A DNA stretch of 64,000 nt. Source: Stigmatella erecta (GTDB taxonomy: Bacteria; Myxococcota; Myxococcia; Myxococcales; Myxococcaceae). The notes beneath the pieces were generated by a model. The model had not been told where the DNA came from, did no database searches, and worked only from the letters and a program-made list of their open reading frames with translations. The position numbers were made by a program, and so were the translations under genes. The stretch lies in the NCBI RefSeq assembly GCF_900111745.1, contig NZ_FOIJ01000011.1:1-64000 (forward strand). The letters are read 5' to 3'. This document shows, piece by piece, positions 1 through 7,575 of the stretch (position 1 is its first letter; every line of letters begins with the position of its first letter).

Positions 1-11
1 AACGCTCCATG

Positions 12-32
12 CGCCACCTCCGTGAGGTGGCG
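12..32. repeat. Perfect hairpin, 9-bp stem, 3-nt loop
   Basis: CGCCACCTC (12-20) and GAGGTGGCG (24-32) are exact reverse complements around CGT. It lies downstream of the leftward gene ending at 108, so it may act as a terminator or RNA-stabilising hairpin for that gene or for one outside the window. No T-run follows in either direction, so the role is inferred. Confidence 0.5.
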
Positions 33-107
33 ACCTGAACACGCGGCGACAGCCCGCGTCGATCCCCTGCCGCTTGCCTGCTCCCTCGCCGTAACCTGAT
101 CGGCGCT

Positions 108-1385
108 CTAGGGCAGCCGCTTGCACAGCGAGGCATTGCGGTACGGGCCCACCACATCACAGGGCGCATGCAGGAAGACCGTGACGGGATTCAGCCACAG
201 CTCGCTGGCGGAGCTCCGGCAGCCCTCGTAGTCCCCGTCCCCCACCACCTGGGGGCCGTCCTCCGTCGTGCACATCGAGCCCGGGAAGGTGGGCTGGGTG
301 GCCTCCAGGCACGGCCCCGTCACCTGGGCGGCGCAGTTGGAGCCGCTCGATGGCAGCGCGCAGACCCGGTGGGTGGCCTCCGCGGCGCCGTACAGCCACT
401 TCGCGTCGTAGCAGGAGTACATCTTCCGGTACACCGAGCCACTCACCGACGCCCCCGAGGCCGGTCCCAGCACCTGGTGGGTGTTCACGTCGACCGCTAC
501 CGGATGGCCCCCTTGCACGCGGATCTCGATGGCCAGCGCCTTCGCGTCGAGGATGTTCCCGTAGTAGGCGCCTTCCCGGACCGGGAAGACGTCCTTCTCG
601 GACAGGCGGTAGCTGGCCGGCGGCGCCACCTGCACCGTCGCCGACACCTGCGCGCTGCTGACCGACAGCGCCGTCATCACGTTGAAGTACCCCGAGGCGG
701 GACAGGTGAACGTCCCCACGGGAGGCACGCTGGGACCGCACGTGGCCGACAGGCTCAGCTTCGACGCATCGTCGCAGCTGGCGATGCTCCCGCACACCCG
801 GAGCACCGCCTGCCCGCTGCCCGTGGAGCCCAGCGCGGCGCCGCTGCAGGAGGCAGAGAGGGGGCCTCCTGCCCCCACACGCACCTGCGTCCCCGGCGAG
901 CACGCGCCGATGTAGTCCACCGACCAGCCGCAATTGCGGCTCGCGCCTGCCTGGGTGGACGTGCAGGACACGAGGCTCGCCACCGGCTGCGAGGAGGCCG
1001 GGTCATGGGAGAGGGGACGCGTCTGCAGCCCCAAGCTGAACGCCCCCGGGTTCGAGGCGTGCTGGCCTCGCAGGGACAGCTCGACCCGGCGGCCGAAGGG
1101 GTTATTGCGCGCCAGGACACAGGCGGACACGCGCTCCAGACAGGCCTGGGACGGCGCCTGCGTGGACCACTCGGGGCACAGCCCCGCCTCCCCTGCCCAG
1201 GTCCCCTGGGGATCCGCGCCCGGCTCCGGGCTGGGGTGGGTCCACGCGAGGGAAGCCCCGGCCGGCAGCGCACAGCCCACGAGGTAGGGCATGACCTTCC
1301 GGGCGTTGGGATCCATCAACTGGGTCTGGATGTAACCGTTTCCAGGCGAGGAGAAGAGTGCCGTCAGCGAGTTCGAAACGAGCAA
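108..1385 (-). CDS. Hypothetical exported-type myxobacterial protein, N-terminus missing or degenerate
   Basis: About 425 residues counted from a TTG codon at 1385. I do not recognise a catalytic domain. The sequence is rich in Ser, Gly and Cys, with many isolated cysteines spread through the length, as in large secreted myxobacterial proteins that form disulfides. An N-terminal stretch ending VMPYLVGCALP resembles a motif I associate with such secreted myxobacterial hypotheticals. The frame stays open upstream to a stop near 1498, and that extension (ending SLAFRDRGTLGTSQ) reads like real protein, yet contains no ATG, GTG or TTG and no signal peptide. The gene is therefore either 5'-truncated, frameshifted near 1500, or started at an unusual codon. 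No good RBS precedes the TTG. It stands alone, reading away from the peptide gene at 1642. Confidence 0.6.
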   Translation of the reverse strand: MLVSNSLTALFSSPGNGYIQTQLMDPNARKVMPYLVGCALPAGASLAWTHPSPEPGADPQGTWAGEAGLCPEWSTQAPSQACLERVSACVLARNNPFGRRVELSLRGQHASNPGAFSLGLQTRPLSHDPASSQPVASLVSCTSTQAGASRNCGWSVDYIGACSPGTQVRVGAGGPLSASCSGAALGSTGSGQAVLRVCGSIASCDDASKLSLSATCGPSVPPVGTFTCPASGYFNVMTALSVSSAQVSATVQVAPPASYRLSEKDVFPVREGAYYGNILDAKALAIEIRVQGGHPVAVDVNTHQVLGPASGASVSGSVYRKMYSCYDAKWLYGAAEATHRVCALPSSGSNCAAQVTGPCLEATQPTFPGSMCTTEDGPQVVGDGDYEGCRSSASELWLNPVTVFLHAPCDVVGPYRNASLCKRLP

Positions 1386-1568
1386 CTGGCTTGTGCCCAG
1401 CGTGCCCCTGTCTCGAAAGGCAAGAGACGCGCCACCGTCCGGGAGGGAGCCGCCCGAGGGGAGCGCTTCCCCGTGGGTCTCCCGCTGTAACGGAAAGGAT
1501 TACAAGCGCGGCCCGGCGTTAACCTCGCGCGCTACCTCGGGACCTCCACTCACAGTGAACTATTTGCC

Positions 1569-1598
1569 TTGACGGAATTGAATCGACAGCTTTAGGCT
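1569..1598 (+). promoter_or_regulatory. Sigma70-type promoter of the small peptide gene
   Basis: TTGACG (1569-1574), an 18-nt spacer, then TAGGCT (1593-1598). The surrounding bases are AT-rich against the GC-rich background. Transcription would start near 1605, about 37 nt before the ATG at 1642. Confidence 0.55.
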
Positions 1599-1641
1599 TA
1601 CTTATGCGGGGTCCCCCGCAGATCCAGAAGGAGTCAACGCC

Positions 1642-1743
1642 ATGTCCATGAAGAAGATCATCAAGGTTGAGACCGTGAAGTCCTCCCCTTCTTTCTACAA
1701 CTGGATCTGCGACATCTTCGATCCCCCCCCCACCCAGGCCTAG
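1642..1743 (+). CDS. 33-residue orphan peptide, possible RiPP precursor or signalling peptide
   Basis: ATG at 1642 follows a near-perfect Shine-Dalgarno AGAAGGAG (1626-1633) with 8-nt spacing, which strongly supports translation. The peptide starts MSMKK, has a basic N-terminal half (five Lys) with a VETVK stretch, and ends in the hydrophobic, aromatic segment FYNWICDIFDPPPTQA containing one Cys, one Trp and three consecutive Pro. That leader/core contrast is typical of ribosomal peptide precursors or secreted signal peptides, but no modification enzyme, protease or transporter gene sits beside it. There is no classical signal peptide or transmembrane segment. The gene has its own promoter (1569-1598) and an intrinsic terminator (1786-1823), giving a short monocistronic transcript of roughly 215 nt. 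The proline codons lie in a run of nine C (1723-1731). I do not recognise the family; the function is unknown. Confidence 0.72.
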   Translation: MSMKKIIKVETVKSSPSFYNWICDIFDPPPTQA

Positions 1744-1785
1744 TCCGCGCTTCTTAGCCAGAAGCGGTTCTTCACCTGAAAACAA

Positions 1786-1823
1786 GCCGATGCCTGGAAA
1801 CGGGTGTCGGCCTTTTCATTCTT
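1786..1823 (+). terminator. Intrinsic terminator after the peptide gene
   Basis: GCCGATGCCT (1786-1795) pairs with GGGTGTCGGC (1802-1811) across a GGAAAC loop, with G:T wobbles in the middle of the stem. C, TTTT and CATTCTT follow, so there is a genuine U-rich tail, which is rare in this GC-rich window. It starts 43 nt after the peptide stop codon. Confidence 0.65.
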
Positions 1824-1875
1824 AAAGCTGTCATCCTGCGGCACGGGTGACACGAAGCCTTTCGGGAGCGGCGGC

Positions 1876-3858
1876 TTGGCGCAATCAACAACCTGGCGTG
1901 GTTCTCTTCCCTCTCCCGCTGAAGTGCCATCGCCCGCGGTGCTCATCACGGAGGCCGAGCCAGGAGCGGCCCGGCAAGCCGCCCTGGACAGGTGGTTGCA
2001 AACGTTCTCTCCCCAGGAGACCCAGTCCTGGCACGTCCCAGCGGACTTCGATGAAGGCGGCTCCTGGGCGGGGCTCCAGGATTTGCTTTCCAGCCTCCTG
2101 CCCCAGCTTCGCTCCACGGCCCCTGGCCTGATGCGGAAGCATGCCTACGAGCTCTGCAACGTGCTCCCCTCGCTGCGGCGGGAGCTGGATGTTCAGAGCT
2201 TCGCCCTCACGGACAACGCCATGGGGGAAGAGAAGGTAAGGCACTATGCCCCCGACCGCGCCTTTCGCATCGTTCATGGGTTGATTGATCTGCTCGCGGC
2301 TTGGCATCCGCACGCGCCCGCGAGCCGGTGGGTGCTCGCGCTCGACGGCTTTGACCGGGCGAGCAACATCGTGCGGTATTTTGCCCAGCAGCTCGTCCGC
2401 CGCAGAGGCGCCGCGCTGCACCTCACGCTGGTGCTTTCCGTGTCCCCTGGCAGGGGAGAAGAGGCCGCGGCGCAGTTTCAGCCTCTGGGCGTTTCACTCT
2501 CGCGGGTGCGGCTCGAACTGCCACCCGGCACCGGGGCCACGCTCTCCGCCGGGGAGGCCGCCCAGCGCGCCGAGGAGATCGAACAGCGCACCGGCCTGAG
2601 TGTCAGCGAGCTGGAGCCCCATCTGCCGAGTCTCGTCAGCCTTTGGAGGAAGGCTGGACGCGAGGACAAGCTCGCCAGAGCCCGTGCGTGGGCGATGAGC
2701 CTGGCGATTCACCGGGGACTGTACGACGACGCCATGCGGCATGGCGCCGCGCTCGCAGACAAGCTGGAGCTGCTGCGCCAGCAGTCCCACAAGCTGTACT
2801 GGGGGACCGTTTTCAACCTGATTTATGGCCACATGGCCCAGCGAGAGCCTGAGCAAGCACTCGCGCTGGCGCTGAAGGTGGAGCCGCTCGTAGACCTGCC
2901 GGAAATGCGCATCCGGCTGTTTTACAATCTCGCGATGCTTCATGCGCGCTTCCTGCCCCGGTCCGATCTGGCGAAGGCCGAGGAGTACCTGGACGCCGCG
3001 GTCAAGGAGCTCGATCAAGCAGACTTGCCGGAGGACCAGAAGCATTTCGTCTATGTCTTCAACCGCAACGGATTGGCCCTGGTCCGGCTCAAGCAAGGCA
3101 GGCTTCAGGACGCGATCAGCCTCTGCCAGCTGGGATTCAAACGGCTCACGGAAGAGCTGGCGGCCGACCGGCACAAGCTGCACCGCTCTGTCCTGCTGTA
3201 CAACATCGCTCAAGTCTACTCGGGACTGGGCGAGCACGAGGCCGCGCTTTCGCACTACACGGCCGCCATCCAGTTGGATCCCAACTACTCGGAGTATTAC
3301 AACGAGAGGGGGGCGATCCTGATGAAGCAGGGCCAGTTCGATGCGGCGGTGAAGGATCTCCAAAAGGCGCTCCAGCTCAGCCCTCCCTACCCGGAGGTCC
3401 GGATCAACCTCGGCCAGTGCTACCGCCTGGAGGGGAAGCTGGCGGAGGCAGTGGAGGAATACACCTGTGCGTTGGATCTGGACCCGAACAACGCCGCCGC
3501 GCTCCGCGGGCGCGGTGGCGCCTACGATGATCTGGGCCAGGCCGGCCCCGCGATGGCGGATTACAACCTCGCGTTGAAGCTCGATCCCGCCCAGCCCATC
3601 GTGCTGGCGAGCCGTGCCATCCTGCACTACTCCGCCGGCAAGCTGCATGAGTCGCTGGAGGATCTCGATCTCGCTGTCTCGCTGGCCCCCAAGATGCCCG
3701 ACCTGTACCGCAACCGGGCGGTCGCGCTCTTCGAGCTAGGCCGGCCCCAGGAGGCGGTTCGAGACCTTCAACTCTATCTGCAGTGCGAGCCCCAGGCGGA
3801 GGATCGCCCAGAGATCGAAGCCCGGATCCGTGCGGCCCAGGCCGCGCCCCGGGCCTGA
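1876..3858 (+). CDS. TPR protein with degenerate STAND/AAA-like N-terminal domain
   Basis: About 660 residues if started at TTG 1876, which has GGGAG at 1864-1868. GTG 1804 in the same frame would add 24 residues, but it lies inside the terminator hairpin and lacks an RBS. Near the N-terminus, VLITEAEPGAARQAALDRW aligns by eye with an ATPase P-loop strand (VLITGEPGxGKS) but has lost the Lys-Ser/Thr, while RWVLALDGFD further on looks like a Walker B strand. The middle is helical. The last 230 residues hold about six canonical tetratricopeptide repeats (for example LGEHEAALSHYTAAIQLDPN), a protein- or peptide-binding scaffold. No signal peptide or membrane segment, so probably cytoplasmic. By its layout it looks like a STAND-type sensor that no longer binds or hydrolyses nucleotide in the usual way. 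It follows the peptide gene in the same direction; TPR proteins bind peptides elsewhere (RRNPP family), but a link here is only a guess. Confidence 0.8.
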   Translation: MAQSTTWRGSLPSPAEVPSPAVLITEAEPGAARQAALDRWLQTFSPQETQSWHVPADFDEGGSWAGLQDLLSSLLPQLRSTAPGLMRKHAYELCNVLPSLRRELDVQSFALTDNAMGEEKVRHYAPDRAFRIVHGLIDLLAAWHPHAPASRWVLALDGFDRASNIVRYFAQQLVRRRGAALHLTLVLSVSPGRGEEAAAQFQPLGVSLSRVRLELPPGTGATLSAGEAAQRAEEIEQRTGLSVSELEPHLPSLVSLWRKAGREDKLARARAWAMSLAIHRGLYDDAMRHGAALADKLELLRQQSHKLYWGTVFNLIYGHMAQREPEQALALALKVEPLVDLPEMRIRLFYNLAMLHARFLPRSDLAKAEEYLDAAVKELDQADLPEDQKHFVYVFNRNGLALVRLKQGRLQDAISLCQLGFKRLTEELAADRHKLHRSVLLYNIAQVYSGLGEHEAALSHYTAAIQLDPNYSEYYNERGAILMKQGQFDAAVKDLQKALQLSPPYPEVRINLGQCYRLEGKLAEAVEEYTCALDLDPNNAAALRGRGGAYDDLGQAGPAMADYNLALKLDPAQPIVLASRAILHYSAGKLHESLEDLDLAVSLAPKMPDLYRNRAVALFELGRPQEAVRDLQLYLQCEPQAEDRPEIEARIRAAQAAPRA

Positions 3859-3878
3859 CCGCACGGCGCCTCCAGGCG

Positions 3879-5567
3879 TCAGCGGGCGCGGAGGACCACC
3901 GCCTGGTAGGGCTTCAGCCGCAGCACGCCGGTGCCCTCCAGCGAGGTGTAGTTGTTGCTGAGCACCTCGCCCCCCACGAACGCCTGGGGAAGCGCATACG
4001 TCCCGGGCTGGCGGCTGAAGTGGCCCACCACCAGCAACCGCGTGTGCCCGTCGTCCCGGAGGTAGCTGAAGAGCGTGGGGTGCTCGGCCTCCAGCAGCGT
4101 GAAGGTGCCGTCCCGCACCACCGGCAGGGCTTTGCGCAGCGCGATGGTGTCCCGGTAGTGGTGCCAGACCGAGCCCGGATCCGCCTCGGCCACCGTGGCG
4201 TTGATGTCCGGGTAGTTCGGGTTCAGGGCAATCCACGGCATGCCGTCGGTGAACCCCGCGTTCTTCTCCCCGGACCAGTGCATGGGCGTGCGCGCGTTGT
4301 CCCGCCCCCGGCCGTACACGCCCGCCAGGATGCGCGCCGTGTCCCAGCCGTGCTCGTCGCGCAGCACCTTGAAGGCATTGAGCGTCTCGATGTCCTTGTA
4401 GTGCTCGATGCTCTCGAAGGACACGTTCGTCATGCCCAGTTCCTGCCCCTGGTAGATGTAGGGCGTGCCCTGCATGAACAGCAGCACCGTGCAGAGCATC
4501 TTCGCGCTCTCCACCCGGTACTCCCGGTCATCGCCAAAGCGGGACACCGCGCGCGGCTGATCGTGGTTGTCCCAGTACAGGCTGTTCCAGCCCTTGCCGT
4601 GCAGCTCCGTCTGCCAGCGCGCCAGCACGCGCTTCATGGCCGGCAGCGACAGCGGCGGGTTGCTCCACTTGCCGCGCTCGGCCGTCTCGTCGCCGACGAA
4701 CACGTGCTCGAAGTGGAACACCATGTTCAGCTCGCCCCGCGCCTCGCCGCAGTACAGCGCGCCCTCCGCCGGCGTCACCCCCGGCGTCTCCCCCACCGTC
4801 ATCACGTCGTAGTGCGCGAGCACCTCGCGGTGCATCTCCTGGAGGTACTCGTGGATGCGCGGGCCGTTCAGGAAGTACGGCTGGCCCTCGGTGAGCGAGG
4901 AGCCCCGGATGGGCCGGCCTTCCGGGTAGTCCGGCGGCTTGCTCAGCATGTTGATGGTGTCCATGCGCCAGCCGTCCACGCCCTTGTCGAGCCAGAAGCG
5001 CATCATGCTGTACACCTCGTGCCGCACCTGGGGGTTCTCCCAGTTCAGGTCCGGCTGCTTGCGGCTGAACAGGTGCAGGTAGTACTCGCCGCTCCGCGCG
5101 TCCTTTTCCCAGACGGAGCCGCTGAAGAACGACTCCCACCGCGTGGGCGGCTGGCCGTCCTTCCCCTTCTTCCAGATGTAGTAGTCGCGCTTGCTGGACT
5201 GAGGGCTCGACCGGGACTCGATGAACCACGGGTGCTCATCGCTCGTGTGGTTCACCACCAGGTCGAGCATGATCTTCAGCCCCCGCGCGTGCGCCTCCCG
5301 GAGCAGTTCCTCGAAGTCGGCCATGGTGCCGAACTCGGGCATGATGGCCCGGTAGTCGGAGATGTCGTAGCCGTTGTCGTCGTTGGGCGAGGCGTAGATG
5401 GGCGACAGCCAGAGGACGTCCACGCCCAGGCGCTTGAGGTAATCGAGCCGCTGGAGGATGCCGCGCAGGTCGCCGATGCCGTCCCCGTTGCTGTCCTGAA
5501 AGCTGCGGGGATAAATCTGGTAGACGACCGCGTCCTTCCACCAGGGAATGTGCTCAGGGGGGGCCAT
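3879..5567 (-). CDS. GH13 alpha-glucosidase (maltase/oligo-1,6-glucosidase family)
   Basis: 562 residues, the usual length for the family. It hydrolyses terminal alpha-glucosidic bonds of maltose or isomaltose-type sugars. The N-terminus WWKDAVVYQIYPRSF is diagnostic. Region I is LDLVVNHTSDEHPWF, region V QPDLNWENP, region II GWRMDTIN with the nucleophile Asp, region III VGETPG with the acid/base Glu, and region IV WDNHDQPR with the stabilising Asp. The residue after the nucleophile is Thr. In characterised enzymes Thr at this position goes with alpha-1,4 (maltase) preference and Val with alpha-1,6, so maltase activity is inferred. There is no signal peptide, so it acts in the cytoplasm. It is preceded by the FAD-dehydrogenase gene with an 11-nt gap, probably one transcript. 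The gene is convergent with the TPR gene. Confidence 0.93.
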   Translation of the reverse strand: MAPPEHIPWWKDAVVYQIYPRSFQDSNGDGIGDLRGILQRLDYLKRLGVDVLWLSPIYASPNDDNGYDISDYRAIMPEFGTMADFEELLREAHARGLKIMLDLVVNHTSDEHPWFIESRSSPQSSKRDYYIWKKGKDGQPPTRWESFFSGSVWEKDARSGEYYLHLFSRKQPDLNWENPQVRHEVYSMMRFWLDKGVDGWRMDTINMLSKPPDYPEGRPIRGSSLTEGQPYFLNGPRIHEYLQEMHREVLAHYDVMTVGETPGVTPAEGALYCGEARGELNMVFHFEHVFVGDETAERGKWSNPPLSLPAMKRVLARWQTELHGKGWNSLYWDNHDQPRAVSRFGDDREYRVESAKMLCTVLLFMQGTPYIYQGQELGMTNVSFESIEHYKDIETLNAFKVLRDEHGWDTARILAGVYGRGRDNARTPMHWSGEKNAGFTDGMPWIALNPNYPDINATVAEADPGSVWHHYRDTIALRKALPVVRDGTFTLLEAEHPTLFSYLRDDGHTRLLVVGHFSRQPGTYALPQAFVGGEVLSNNYTSLEGTGVLRLKPYQAVVLRAR

Positions 5568-5577
5568 GGTCTGCTCC

Positions 5578-6981
<1,404 letters not shown>

Positions 6982-7050
6982 GCTCCTTGGCGTATTGCAG
7001 GCGCCTCACGCTGACAAGGGGCAGCCCGGCCTGTCCGGTACTCCCGTTGA

Positions 7051-7575
7051 CTACCGGGGGGCCGGCCCGGGCGCCCCCCGCTCCTGGAAGTGCAGCTCGT
7101 AGGTGACGGCGGCGGGCTTTTCCCGGCCGATGATGTCCTCCAGCAGCGCGCGGTGGGGCCGCAGCTCCGCGGGGGCGCGCAGGCAGATGTGGAAGGGCCG
7201 GGGCGTGCCGTCCGGCCCCGGCACGCGCTCGTCCAGCTCGAAGTCCCGGCGCCCCGTGGCCGTGGACAGGAAGAGCAGGAGCCCCCGCGCCGTGCCCCGC
7301 CACTGGGACAGCTCCGCCCCGGCGGCCACCAGCTCCCGCAGCCGCCCCAGCCCCGTCGACACCGGCAGGTCCAGGTCCATCCACCGCGCCAGCACGGGCA
7401 CGAAGCCCTCCGGCGTCCGGCGCGGATCGAACAGCGCGTCCAGCTCCGCGAGCACCGCCTCGTCCGGCGCGTGGAACCCCTCCATCGCGTCCAGCAGCGC
7501 CCTGAGCCGGCCGCCGAGCCCGGGGGCCGCCTGGAACACCCCGGGCAGCAGCTGGACGAGCTCAGCGCTCCTCAT
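7051..7575 (-). CDS. Phage tail protein I-like baseplate component
   Basis: 174 residues matching the tail protein I (P2 gpI-like) proteins of contractile-tail loci. They begin with a helical part (here LVQLLPGVFQAAPG...LRALLDAME) and carry an LFDPRRTPEGFVPVLARWMDL segment, then a Gly/Arg turn (QWRGTARGL). In phage and extracellular injection systems this protein joins the baseplate wedge at the tail tip. The start overlaps the end of the upstream baseplate gene by 14 nt, so translation is coupled. It is the last gene of the four-gene leftward tail module. No sheath gene follows; the next gene is unrelated. Confidence 0.78.
   Translation of the reverse strand: MRSAELVQLLPGVFQAAPGLGGRLRALLDAMEGFHAPDEAVLAELDALFDPRRTPEGFVPVLARWMDLDLPVSTGLGRLRELVAAGAELSQWRGTARGLLLFLSTATGRRDFELDERVPGPDGTPRPFHICLRAPAELRPHRALLEDIIGREKPAAVTYELHFQERGAPGPAPR

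Noticed and set aside
1642-1743. Lanthipeptide, lasso or rSAM cyclophane precursor
   Set aside because: One Cys only, no double-Gly or lasso leader motif, and no LanM, B/C protein or radical SAM gene nearby. Kept only as a general RiPP or signal candidate.
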